Below, one piece after another: positions 8,900 to 17,479 of a stretch of DNA of 47,406 nt. The number at the start of each line of letters is the position of its first letter. Position 1 is the stretch's first letter. Source of the stretch: Pseudomonadota bacterium (GTDB taxonomy: Bacteria; Pseudomonadota; Gammaproteobacteria; UBA1113); assembly GCA_021778015.1 (NCBI GenBank), contig JAJYCX010000002.1:1-47406 (forward strand), in the 5' to 3' direction. Below the pieces are notes generated by a model. The model did no database searches. It was not told the DNA's origin and was given only the letters and a program-made list of their open reading frames with translations. The position numbers were made by a program, and so were the translations under genes.

Positions 8900-9172
8900 T
8901 TAACCAATCAAAAAATCCGTGAAATGTTTAAACGGCACATCCCACGACTCCACTTCCTCTACCTGTGCGCGTGGCGGCCCTTCCCATAACCATTCTTCTA
9001 GCCGTTCTAAATGCTCCACGTCACCACAGGCAACCACTTCAACCGAGCCGTCTCCTACATTGAAAACCCGCCCAGTCAACCCCAGCTCCAACGCTTTTTG
9101 TTGCGTGCCCCGCCGATAGAAAACCCCTTGAACCTTCCCTGTAACTTTGTATTGTCTACATGCTTTGTTCAT
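8900..9172 (-). CDS. acyP: Acylphosphatase
   Basis: Small cytosolic enzyme hydrolysing carboxyl-phosphate bonds such as acetyl phosphate. 90 aa, the usual length. The signature VTGKVQGVFYRR (residues 10-21) provides the phosphate-binding loop and catalytic Arg20; GRVFNVGDGSVEV contains catalytic Asn38. The ATG at 9172 is chosen over an in-frame TTG two codons upstream. It lies downstream of the iminopeptidase homologue and directly upstream of the MBL hydrolase gene on the same strand. Confidence 0.93.
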   Translation of the reverse strand: MNKACRQYKVTGKVQGVFYRRGTQQKALELGLTGRVFNVGDGSVEVVACGDVEHLERLEEWLWEGPPRAQVEEVESWDVPFKHFTDFLIG

Positions 9173-9214
9173 ATTCAACCCATATTTAAAACTTTTTTAA
9201 AATAACCTCTTTTT

Positions 9215-10165
9215 TTAAGGCGTCATATCTGCCAATTCATTGGTGCTATGTACCATCGCGTCAATAATAGGAATCTCCGTAATAGCATGACCTGCATCGC
9301 GAATAATTTTTAGCTTTGATTTCGGCCAAGCCTTATGTAGTTCCCAGGCATTCCCCAATAAACATACCATATCATAACGGCCATGTATAATGGTTCCTGG
9401 AATATCTGCTAAAGCCTTAGCATTAGCCAAGACCTCGTTATCTTTTAAAAAACAATTTTGTCTAAAGTAATGACAACTGATGCGCGCTAAAGAATTGGCA
9501 TGTGGAGGGTCAGTAAAATGGTCTATACGCTTTTGTTGTGGCTCTAAAGTGGTTGCGCGCCCTTCCCACGATGCCCAAGCTTTAGCAGCAACACGACGCA
9601 CTAAGTCGTCATTACCTGTTAAGCGCGTATAGTAAGCGTTCAGCAGCTCGCTACGCTCGTTTTCTGGGATCGGTGCTACAAAGGATTCCCAATAATCGGG
9701 AAAAATAAGGCGGGTGCCATCACCGAAAAACCAATTGATATCTTCTTTACGGCCTAAGAATATACTCCACAACAATAAGGCACGCACTTGTTGCGGATGT
9801 TTTTCGGCATATAGTAATGCCAACAAACTACCCCAGCCGCCGCCGGCCACTAACCAGCGATCGATTTGCAAGGTTTTGCGTATAGTTTCTATATCAGCTA
9901 ATAAATCTTGGGTGGTATTGTTTTCTAAACAGGACAATGGCGTCGATTGGCCGCAGCCACGCTGGTCAAACAAAATGATGCGATAACGCTCTGGATCAAA
10001 TAAACGGCGGTGCAAAGTTTCAGAAAACCCACCTGGGCCACTGTGTATAACGATAGCAGGGATACCATAAGGGGTCCCCGATTCTTCTACATAAAGCTGA
10101 TGTCCCCCACTGACAGGGATGTTATACACTTCATTGACTTTAAGTGGCGGATAATACGTATACAT
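9215..10165 (-). CDS. Proline iminopeptidase homologue lacking nucleophile Ser
   Basis: Alpha/beta-hydrolase of the S33 proline iminopeptidase family, 316 aa (family about 313). Family landmarks are clear: HSGPGG (41-46, normally HGGPGG), FDQRGCGQSTP (66-76), DRWLVAGGGWGS (102-113), GRYD and DAGHA at the C-terminus. The nucleophile elbow, normally GGSWGS, reads GGGWGS: residue 110 is Gly (GGC at 9836-9838 on the minus strand) instead of Ser (AGC), a one-base change. The Asp and His of the triad remain. Unless this is a sequence error, the usual peptidase chemistry should be lost. The frame is otherwise intact, so it may keep a binding role or be at an early stage of decay. The same-strand acyP gene starts 43 bp downstream. 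Confidence 0.85.
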   Translation of the reverse strand: MYTYYPPLKVNEVYNIPVSGGHQLYVEESGTPYGIPAIVIHSGPGGFSETLHRRLFDPERYRIILFDQRGCGQSTPLSCLENNTTQDLLADIETIRKTLQIDRWLVAGGGWGSLLALLYAEKHPQQVRALLLWSIFLGRKEDINWFFGDGTRLIFPDYWESFVAPIPENERSELLNAYYTRLTGNDDLVRRVAAKAWASWEGRATTLEPQQKRIDHFTDPPHANSLARISCHYFRQNCFLKDNEVLANAKALADIPGTIIHGRYDMVCLLGNAWELHKAWPKSKLKIIRDAGHAITEIPIIDAMVHSTNELADMTP

Positions 10166-10360
10166 GCCTCTACTCTTTATTACATAACTCTATATAGAAT
10201 ATAGGCAAGAATTTGTAAATTTGCGAATTTTATGCTTTTTTAGTGCTGAATGTTGGGTGAGGAAGTTTATACGCAGAGTTTATGTGTTAATGAATTGTTA
10301 TTTGTTTTGAGGTTTGCATTTTTGGCTACATCCAGGGTTCAACATTATAACTCCTTGCTG

Positions 10361-10455
10361 GCGGGCCCCAGTCACGCGACCTCTCCGTCGTGCTCGTGCC
10401 TGCCGCTGCCTTCGACCTCTGTCGGGTGCCACCCGTCCATCGCTGTTGCGCTTTG
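10361..10455. other. GC-rich patch in gene-free space
   Basis: Within the 520-bp gene-free space between typA and the iminopeptidase homologue, about 95 bp is markedly GC-rich (cgggccccagtcacgcgacc onward), against AT-rich surroundings. Short open frames cross it on both strands but show no ribosome site or recognisable protein. Its origin is unknown. Confidence 0.4.
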
Positions 10456-10548
10456 GAGTGAATTCATATCCATTTTGAAGTAACGGCTAAATCTATATCC
10501 ATCGTACCTGTGATCTTGGCGAATACTATAGATTTGAATCGAAGCTTT

Positions 10549-10635
10549 GTCATCCTCGACGAAGTCGGGATCCAGTTTCAAATCAAGTTTTTTCTGGATC
10601 CCCGACTGCGGCCTCGAGGCCTGGTCGAGGATGAC
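10549..10635. repeat. Palindromic repeat, GTCATCCTCGAC family
   Basis: GTCATCCTCGAC at 10549 and GTCGAGGATGAC ending 10635 are the ends. Inside, GGATCCAG and CTGGATCC are separated by the usual tttcaaatcaagttttttc spacer. A left extension (gaatactatagatttgaatc) matches other copies at 34981 and, inverted, at 41155. Confidence 0.8.
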
Positions 10636-10686
10636 AAATGCGCGGGGCCTAGGCCCAAAGCTATCGCGCACTGAAAATCACAATAC

Positions 10687-12516
10687 CTAAGTCCCATCCC
10701 TACTCTGACGTTTACGATCCGTTTCTTTTAACAGTTTTTTACGTAAACGCGTGTGGTTCGGAGTAACTTCGACTAATTCATCGTCATTGATAAACTCTAG
10801 CGCTTGTTCTAAGGTTAACTTTTGCGGTGGCGTTAACAAGATAGCGTCATCCGTGCCTGAAGCGCGAATGTTAGTTAATTGTTTGGTCTTAGACACATTA
10901 ACGACTAAATCATTATCTCTAGAATGAATACCCACTATCATGCCGTCATATACATCTACTTGCGGTCCTATGAACAAACGACCACGCTCTTGCAAACCCC
11001 ACAAAGCATAACCTACGGAAACACCATTGGCATTGGCGATCAACACGCCATTCTTACGCGCCAAGATCTTTCCAGGTTTAATAGGCGCATAACGGTCAAA
11101 AACGTGGTACATCAAGCCTGAGCCCGAAGTGATCGTTAAAAATTCGCCGTGAAAACCAATTAAACCACGTGTAGGAATTTCATAGTCTAAACGCACGCGT
11201 CCTTTGCCATCGGAATGCATGTTTTTCAGATCGCCGCGTCTTAAGCCCAATTTCTCCATAACCGTGCCTTGGTGTGCTTCTTCCACGTCTACCGTTAATC
11301 TTTCATACGGTTCCATCAATTCACCATTGATTTCTTTGACGATAACTTCAGGTCTAGACACACCCAATTCATAACCTTCGCGGCGCATGTTTTCAATTAA
11401 AATAGACAGATGTAATTCACCTCGTCCTGAAACGCGAAAACGATCAGGATTTTCGGTATCTTCAACGCGCAAAGCAACGTTATGAATCAATTCGCGTGCC
11501 AAGCGTTCGCGAATTTGTCTACTGGTTAAGTACTTACCGTCACGGCCTGCAAAAGGCGAATTATTAACGCAAAAGGTCATCGTCACTGTAGGTTCATCCA
11601 CCGATAATGGCGGCAACGCTTCAACTGCATTGGGATCACACAAAGTATCAGAAATGCCTAAGCTTTCCATACCCGTTACGGCGACGATATCCCCTGCCAA
11701 AGCTTCTTGCGTTTCCACGCGTTGCAAACCCAAATGAGTAAAGACTTGTAGAATACGGCCATTGCGGCTTTCGCCTTCAGCGTTGATTATGGTTACCGGC
11801 ATATTGTTGCGCGCCCGGCCTCGGCTGATGCGGCCTATACCAATAGCCCCTACATAACTGGAATAGTCTATGCTGGAAATTTGCATTTGAAAAGGACCAT
11901 CTAGGTCGACGTTGGGTGGCGACACCTTGTCGATAATAGTTTGAAACAATGGTGTTAAATCAGTGCCGGGTTTATCTATATCCAAAGTAGCCGTACCTAA
12001 CACGGCTGAAGTGTACACAATAGGAAAATCCAATTGCTCATCGGTAGCGCCTAGATCCACAAACAAATCAAAGACTTGGTCTACAGCCCAATCGGGTCTG
12101 GCACCTTCACGGTCGATCTTGTTGATGACCAAAATAGGTTTTAAGCCTTGTAAAAAGGCCTTTTGTGTCACAAAACGGGTTTGTGGCATAGGACCATCGA
12201 CAGCGTCTACCAATAACAATACGGAATCAACCATAGACAAAATACGCTCTACTTCGCCACCAAAATCGGCGTGTCCAGGGGTATCTACGATGTTAATATG
12301 GTGATCATGCCAATGAATAGCGGTATTTTTGGCTAAAATGGTAATACCACGCTCTTTTTCTAGATCGTTGCTGTCCATGATGCGTTCTTCCATATCACCA
12401 CGAGTCGATAAAGTGCCGGATTGGCGTAATAATTTGTCGACTAGGGTCGTTTTGCCGTGATCAACGTGGGCAATAATAGCAATATTGCGTAAATTAGTTA
12501 AAAAAGTCGTAGACAT
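10687..12516 (-). CDS. typA: Ribosome-associated GTPase TypA/BipA
   Basis: Translational GTPase of the elongation-factor family that acts on the ribosome under stress or cold and in assembly of the large subunit. G1 AHVDHGKTT (16-24), G3 DTPGH (78-82) and G4 NKID (about 131-134) are intact. They are followed by EF-G-like domains III and V and the TypA-specific C-terminal domain ([21 protein letters not shown]). 609 aa equals the usual size. A GGGAG precedes the ATG by about 13 bases. It is a single gene with repeat-bearing spaces on both sides. Confidence 0.96.
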   Translation of the reverse strand: MSTTFLTNLRNIAIIAHVDHGKTTLVDKLLRQSGTLSTRGDMEERIMDSNDLEKERGITILAKNTAIHWHDHHINIVDTPGHADFGGEVERILSMVDSVLLLVDAVDGPMPQTRFVTQKAFLQGLKPILVINKIDREGARPDWAVDQVFDLFVDLGATDEQLDFPIVYTSAVLGTATLDIDKPGTDLTPLFQTIIDKVSPPNVDLDGPFQMQISSIDYSSYVGAIGIGRISRGRARNNMPVTIINAEGESRNGRILQVFTHLGLQRVETQEALAGDIVAVTGMESLGISDTLCDPNAVEALPPLSVDEPTVTMTFCVNNSPFAGRDGKYLTSRQIRERLARELIHNVALRVEDTENPDRFRVSGRGELHLSILIENMRREGYELGVSRPEVIVKEINGELMEPYERLTVDVEEAHQGTVMEKLGLRRGDLKNMHSDGKGRVRLDYEIPTRGLIGFHGEFLTITSGSGLMYHVFDRYAPIKPGKILARKNGVLIANANGVSVGYALWGLQERGRLFIGPQVDVYDGMIVGIHSRDNDLVVNVSKTKQLTNIRASGTDDAILLTPPQKLTLEQALEFINDDELVEVTPNHTRLRKKLLKETDRKRQSRDGT

Positions 12517-12613
12517 AGATACCGTTAACTCCCAGAAAAATAGATAGTTTTAGCCCTTTACAATGCAAAATCACTCAATTTTGACTATGCTTAATAATAG
12601 GGCTTAGGCCAGG

Positions 12614-12740
12614 TGTACTCATAGCAGTTGATTTTTAGGCGAGGCGCCGAGCTCGCGAGTACCAGGAGTGTAGTACTCTACATGACTGGTGCGAGATGGG
12701 CGAAGGCAACAAAGCCTAAGAATCAAATGCGAAGAGTACA
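12614..12740. repeat. Imperfect 127-bp palindrome between typA and 12783 gene
   Basis: TGTACTCATAGCAGTTGATT (12614 onward, continuing tttaggc) is mirrored by gcctaagaatcaaatgcg...GAGTACA ending at 12740. Inside, CGAGTACCAG pairs with CTGGTGCGAG, and the centre TGTAGTACTCTACA forms a tight hairpin. The family differs in sequence from the two other repeat types. It covers most of the divergent typA/12783 spacer and could produce a long RNA hairpin. Confidence 0.7.
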
Positions 12741-12782
12741 TTATACACGAAAATAATAATTATGCGAGAGAGGGTTTTTATC

Positions 12783-13334
12783 ATGCACGACATCGTTACC
12801 TACCCCACTTCCTTGGCGCAATGGCAGGCTTTGATCAATGAAGCCACCGTCGATGCCCATATACGCTTAAATGAAGACTTGGAAAGCTATCTGGTATTTT
12901 TATTAATGCGCTTTAGCACCAAGCCCGAAATAGCGCATAGCGTTTTGGCCATAGATTTTCTCTCGGCCTTTAGTGACAATGCTCCAGACAGATCGGGGCA
13001 ATTACAGTTAGTAGGCGATAAATGCTTATTGCTGGCCGGACTATTTCCCGGTCGCGCTGAGCGCAAACATGTGCGCATCAGTTATTTCATTCATTTGGGG
13101 CAAAGCGCTTACAGCAGCCTTTCTTCCGTTTCCACTCCCAGCTGGGCACCGTTATTCAACGCCCTAAGCGACGCCTTCATACCTCTAACCGATGTACTGT
13201 TAACGGCACGTAGTTTGAATCAAGTTCCTGCTCTCACCCCCTTGCAAGCAGAAGAGCTATACAGCGACACCCACAGCAGTGTCGCTAAACGTACACTGCC
13301 GGAGGGTATGCTGGAACCAGTAAGAAAAATCTAA
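12783..13334 (+). CDS. Conserved-type hypothetical protein, 183 aa
   Basis: Not assigned to a family. The ATG at 12783 is chosen because GAGAGAGGG lies about 8 bases upstream; an in-frame ATG at 12762 precedes that site. The protein is soluble-looking, with no signal peptide or membrane helix. It carries compact hydrophobic segments (LESYLVFLLMRFSTKPEIAH, LLAGLFPGRAERKHVR, SYFIHLGQSAYSSLS) that look conserved rather than random. Coding use resembles its neighbours. The stop overlaps by 4 bp the stop of the convergent 661-aa gene. Probably a real chromosomal gene of unknown function. Confidence 0.72.
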   Translation: MHDIVTYPTSLAQWQALINEATVDAHIRLNEDLESYLVFLLMRFSTKPEIAHSVLAIDFLSAFSDNAPDRSGQLQLVGDKCLLLAGLFPGRAERKHVRISYFIHLGQSAYSSLSSVSTPSWAPLFNALSDAFIPLTDVLLTARSLNQVPALTPLQAEELYSDTHSSVAKRTLPEGMLEPVRKI

Positions 13335-15316
13335 ACGTTACATGCGCCATATGCAGGTGCGGTACCTGTTGCATATAACCGTTGGCTTTCTTCGGGAGAT
13401 TGAGCACAAAAGAAGGCCGCATTGCAGCACCACGATTTTACTGTTGATGCTGCTGCGGAATCACTTACTTTCTCCATTACGGTTTCTTTTGGCATATTTT
13501 CATCTAAAACTTTTTTCGCTTGCTTGGCAAAAAATTTATAGGCCTCATTTTCATCCGGAAATAATTTATCTTGAACTTTACCAGCTAATAGAGAAAAAGC
13601 GCTCAAGAATGCAGTTTCATTTGTCATCATCCCAATCATCGTTATGGTGGCTCTATATCCCCATAATGCATCGTATAAGGGTCCACTTTCTGGTACGTCA
13701 CTCATATTAAAGACTTTATTGCCTATAAAATCTTGAAATCCTCTCCCCACCAGATAAAATCCCGCGCCGGATGGTATCATATAAGTACCCAATGCAGACA
13801 TAGGTAGTAAAAATGCCAGATATAGTGGATTCTTTTCTACAAGAAAAGCGGCATTTCTAAGCGAATCAGGAAAATGTCGTAAATGAGTTAACAGAGTAGC
13901 CCAAGATCGATCATATAAGGCTCCTTTTGGTGGTAGGGGCACTATTGACAATGGTATCGCTGCAGCTGTCGGAAGATGCATATCATTGTGATAAAGATTA
14001 AAGTTATTGCTAAATAAACTCATCGCAGCTAAAGCACCACAGATACGACCAGCCCAGCTAACAATCTTATATCCTAATGACTGTCCATCCCATAATCCCT
14101 TAGATTCACAATAGTCTTTTACCTGTTCGTTAAACTGAATCGCATCTTCTTGAGCACGTTTTTCACAGAGTTCTAAAAGTGCCTTAAATTTACTATTTAT
14201 GTAGTCTTCCGTGAGCTCATCGGCATCAGCATTGATATTCATTTCATCCTGCGGAAGACAAAGCAGATCACTTAACATAGCTATTGCTTCTTTTTTGTCA
14301 CGCCCTAATAAATAAAAGGCAACTGCATCCAGTTGGCTATGTTTCTTCAAGGTGTCGTCATCTCTAGATAAATGTGCCTCTAAGTTAATTAGAGATAAGT
14401 AATTTACGAAAAAATTCCCGAAAACTGCACCAATAAAATCAAAATATATAACCCCTTTGTTCAAAGCAGTATATATTATATCGGACAATAATGTCGCCAT
14501 AGCTGCATCTGATATTGCGGTATTAACTGCTAGAAAAGCTAAGAACCTGTCATCTTTTAATATACGTTGTCTATAAGCCTCAAAAAAGTTATACAAATTT
14601 ATCTCGCGTAAGAAAATATTGCCCCCTACACCAGATGTTCCAAACAATTCTCCTAGCAACGATTCAAGATCGGGCCATCCTAGGGCTTTTGCTAGCATTT
14701 CACCTACTTCGGCAGGTGAAAAATAACTGGGTATCGTAGTAAATAAATTCGTACTCATTAAAGTGTGCCTAGCAAACCAAGCCTCGATAGATAACTCCTC
14801 TTCATCGTCCATATCGATACGTACTTCTGTACCGTCTGGATTAGGGTTGTTTCCGTCACCCGTTTCAGATATGTCATCTTCTTCTGCATTACTCATATCG
14901 ACATATACATCTGAGGGGTTAGAATACTTTGTATAAGCTTCTGTACTGCTCATATTGGCATGTGCATCTGAGCAGACTGGATTAGGATTCCCTACGCCAT
15001 TCATTGGATCAATGCGAACTACGTCACCCATATTTGAATTTGAACTAGACGTACTCCAAGTTTCTTTAAATGTATCATCATCTTCTTCAGATGTATCATC
15101 TTCTTCTGCACCGCTCATATCGATACTTACCTCTAGGGAGGCTGAACTACGGTTCGATACGGGACTCATATTTGGACTAGACGTACCCCGAGTTTTTTCA
15201 GATATGTCATATTCTTCTGTACCGCTCATATTGGCATGTGCATCTGAGCAGACTGGATTAGGGCTCCATACATCACTCATTGGATCAGTGCTGTTTTCTT
15301 TAGTCTCTTTGGTCAT
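13331..15316 (-). CDS. 661-aa protein with acidic repeated N-terminus (effector candidate)
   Basis: No family recognised. Residues 1-175 are Ser/Asp/Glu-rich, low complexity and internally repeated: PNPVCSDAHANMS occurs at 19-31 and 111-123, and DMS(G/N)AEEDD(T/I)SE at 66-77 and 140-151. The remainder (176-661) looks folded and mostly helical, with a few moderately hydrophobic stretches (about residues 415-430, 500-530 and 565-595), and ends with a Cys/Ala-rich tail (SWCCNAAFFCAQ). No N-terminal signal peptide. The start is supported by GAGGA 9 bases upstream of the ATG. It sits alone beside a 390-bp AT-rich upstream space. A disordered acidic head on a unique helical body, in a Legionellales-like genome, is compatible with a secreted effector, but no secretion signal can be proven by eye. 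Confidence 0.7.
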   Translation of the reverse strand: MTKETKENSTDPMSDVWSPNPVCSDAHANMSGTEEYDISEKTRGTSSPNMSPVSNRSSASLEVSIDMSGAEEDDTSEEDDDTFKETWSTSSSNSNMGDVVRIDPMNGVGNPNPVCSDAHANMSSTEAYTKYSNPSDVYVDMSNAEEDDISETGDGNNPNPDGTEVRIDMDDEEELSIEAWFARHTLMSTNLFTTIPSYFSPAEVGEMLAKALGWPDLESLLGELFGTSGVGGNIFLREINLYNFFEAYRQRILKDDRFLAFLAVNTAISDAAMATLLSDIIYTALNKGVIYFDFIGAVFGNFFVNYLSLINLEAHLSRDDDTLKKHSQLDAVAFYLLGRDKKEAIAMLSDLLCLPQDEMNINADADELTEDYINSKFKALLELCEKRAQEDAIQFNEQVKDYCESKGLWDGQSLGYKIVSWAGRICGALAAMSLFSNNFNLYHNDMHLPTAAAIPLSIVPLPPKGALYDRSWATLLTHLRHFPDSLRNAAFLVEKNPLYLAFLLPMSALGTYMIPSGAGFYLVGRGFQDFIGNKVFNMSDVPESGPLYDALWGYRATITMIGMMTNETAFLSAFSLLAGKVQDKLFPDENEAYKFFAKQAKKVLDENMPKETVMEKVSDSAAASTVKSWCCNAAFFCAQSPEESQRLYATGTAPAYGACNV

Positions 15317-15709
15317 AATTATTAATCCTCATTTTTAATTTATTATTTTTCACAAAAAAAACTTAATACAACTATCGAAGATAATTGCGCTTTTACAAAA
15401 TCCATCAATGAAAAAAAGACTTTTTAGTTATTCAAGTTTTCGCGGGTATAGAAGAGAGAAGTCTATGCCCTTCGCTTTATATGTATATTTTTTTTATTCA
15501 ACTAAAAAGGCGATAAATAGTTTTTCTTTATCGTCCAGTGATGGATTTTAAGAGATATGCGAGTAAAAAGCAATATTTTTGTACGAAAGAATGAACTTTT
15601 TGTATATACAAAGCTAAATTTGACGCGCCCCTATAACATTCAGAGACTTGTTTTATAATTATAATTTGAGTATTGATAATCATTTGCATTTACAGACTGG
15701 GGGCAAAAC
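15317..15709. other. AT-rich intergenic space
   Basis: This stretch of 393 bp between ftsX (stop) and the 661-aa gene (start) holds no convincing gene or repeat copy. It is strongly AT-rich with several homopolymer runs and probably contains the minus-strand promoter of the 661-aa gene. No clear -10/-35 pair was picked out. Confidence 0.4.
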
Positions 15710-16699
15710 TCACGCCCGTTGCTGCTGTCGCAAATAAGAATTCACGGCCCAATATCCGCCTAAAGCCCCTAAAATACTGCCTATAAACAATAAGGTCCAC
15801 AAGGCCCCGATGCCTAAATACGGCGTATGAAAGGCCACGCCATAGGAATCGGCCAGGTTGCGCACGCTGGGGGTTAATACCAACAAAATTAAATTATCCA
15901 TCATCCACGCCAATAAACCGCCCCAAAATCCATACTGTAAACCCATGTAAATGAAGGGCCTACGTATATAGGGATCCGTTGCACCCACCAATTGATAGAT
16001 TTGAATCTGTTTGTGATAGCGTTGTATTAAATAACGAATAGCATTAATTACTACCAACAGTACGCCTAGGCCTAATAACAACGCCAATGCATACACCGTA
16101 CGCTGACCGATAATCAAGATGCTGTGCAGTCGTTTCAACCATTTGAAATCCAACGTGGCATTATCTACACCTGGTAAGTTCCTCAAAAAGACGGTGAGTT
16201 TTTCTAGTTCACTGTCGTTTTCACCCACTAATTTAGGCTCAACGGTAATCACAGCGGGTAAAGGATTATCATTTAAACTATCGCCTAAAGCTTGCATGCC
16301 TATGCGCGCTGAAAATTCTTTCAATCCTTCTTCAGGAGAAATATAATGCGTCGAAGCGATAGCGCGATTGCTTTTTAAAGCATCCATTAAATTTTCAACT
16401 TCATTCTCACTGATATTCATGCGTAAGAATAAAGAGATCTGCGCATTATGGCTTAAACCGCCGGTTAAGCCTTTCATATTGTGTACAGCAGTCCATAACC
16501 CTGCTGGTAAAGCAATAGAAACGCCTATCATTAAAAAAGTCAGTAAGGTACCTAATTGCGTTTGTCGCAGTTCATGCGTACTTTGTTTTAATGCATCATA
16601 ATGGCTTAACAAATATCGTCGTAACTTAAATACAGTTGCTTCAATGAAAGAATGCGACATCCACTTTTGAGCAGCAACGATAGACCTATCTTCTGTCAT
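15710..16699 (-). CDS. ftsX: Cell division protein FtsX
   Basis: Membrane subunit of the FtsEX ABC-like complex that regulates peptidoglycan amidases at the septum. A cytoplasmic N-terminal segment is followed by TM1 (near residues 50-70, LLTFLMIGVSIALPAG). A periplasmic domain of about 100 residues then contains the ECD-type ISLFLRMNISENEVE and SPEEGLKEFSARIG. Three C-terminal helices end the protein. 329 aa is slightly shorter than E. coli FtsX (352). The start overlaps the ftsE stop as ATGA. It is the last gene of ftsY-ftsE-ftsX; no rpoH follows, unlike E. coli. Confidence 0.92.
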   Translation of the reverse strand: MTEDRSIVAAQKWMSHSFIEATVFKLRRYLLSHYDALKQSTHELRQTQLGTLLTFLMIGVSIALPAGLWTAVHNMKGLTGGLSHNAQISLFLRMNISENEVENLMDALKSNRAIASTHYISPEEGLKEFSARIGMQALGDSLNDNPLPAVITVEPKLVGENDSELEKLTVFLRNLPGVDNATLDFKWLKRLHSILIIGQRTVYALALLLGLGVLLVVINAIRYLIQRYHKQIQIYQLVGATDPYIRRPFIYMGLQYGFWGGLLAWMMDNLILLVLTPSVRNLADSYGVAFHTPYLGIGALWTLLFIGSILGALGGYWAVNSYLRQQQRA

Positions 16700-17385
16700 A
16701 CTACCTCCTCGTGCATAGTCATCCTAACACCCGTGCTCACCATACGGCCTTGATGCAACGTTAAAATGCGATGTCGTAAATGACCAATTAAACCCAAATC
16801 GTGTGTAGCTATCAGCACGGTCACACCCATTTGATTGAATTGTTCGAATAAATGCATGATTTCTGCCGATAGGCCTGGATCTAAATTTCCTGTGGGTTCG
16901 TCCGCTAATAATAGTTTCGGTTTGTGCACAATGGCTCTGGCAATACTCACCCGTTCTTGCTCGCCCTGCGATAAAGTTTCTATAGGCATTTTCTCTTTGC
17001 TTAATAGACCTACCTTATCTAAAGCCGCACGCACGCGGCTGGCAATGTCTTGGTGTCTACACCCAGCAAACACTAAAGGCAAAGCTACATTTTGATGCAC
17101 TGTAGAATTCGGTAACAAATAGGGATCTTGTAAAATGACGCCTATAGAGCGTCTGAAATACGCCACATCTCGCCCTTTTATTTTATCCAAAGGCATATGA
17201 TTCACTATTACCTGGCCGGAAGAGCAACGTTCCATCAATAAAATTATTTTTAACAAAGTACTTTTCCCAGCGCCAGAATGCCCCGTTAAAAAAGCCATCT
17301 CGCCATCGCCTAATTCGAAATTAACTTGTCTTAATGCAGGAAACCCATTCCCATAAGTTTTAGTCACATAATTGAAACTTATCAT
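16696..17385 (-). CDS. ftsE: Cell division ATP-binding protein FtsE
   Basis: Cytosolic ATPase partner of FtsX. Walker A GHSGAGKST (35-43), Q-loop LQDPYLLPN, signature LSQGEQERV (138-146; Gln replaces the more usual Gly in LSGGE) and Walker B LLLADEPTGNLD (158-169) are all present. 229 aa is close to the usual 222. It overlaps ftsX by 4 bp. The 92-bp gap from ftsY holds a 36-bp tandem repeat. Confidence 0.94.
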   Translation of the reverse strand: MISFNYVTKTYGNGFPALRQVNFELGDGEMAFLTGHSGAGKSTLLKIILLMERCSSGQVIVNHMPLDKIKGRDVAYFRRSIGVILQDPYLLPNSTVHQNVALPLVFAGCRHQDIASRVRAALDKVGLLSKEKMPIETLSQGEQERVSIARAIVHKPKLLLADEPTGNLDPGLSAEIMHLFEQFNQMGVTVLIATHDLGLIGHLRHRILTLHQGRMVSTGVRMTMHEEVV

Positions 17386-17407
17386 TCTTAATTCCTCGCT
17401 CCTTTTT

Positions 17408-17479
17408 TATCCGCTTCCTAACGGTCGCGGCTCGGTATCTTTCTATCCGCTCCCTGACGGTCACGGCTCGGTGCCTTTT
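17408..17479. repeat. 36-bp tandem duplication between ftsY and ftsE
   Basis: Two units start at 17408 and 17444 with TATCCGCT, each containing CCT(A/G)ACGGTC(G/A)CGGCTCGGT; they match at about 30 of 36 positions. The second unit runs into the ftsY stop codon (17478-17480). The related string CGACCGTCAGGG occurs inverted near 40731. The unit is absent from the coding parts of the operon. Confidence 0.75.

Noticed and set aside
10250..10671. Open frames of 77 and 99 aa on opposite strands
   Set aside because: They cross the GC-rich patch and the palindromic repeat, lack ribosome sites and have no protein-like composition.
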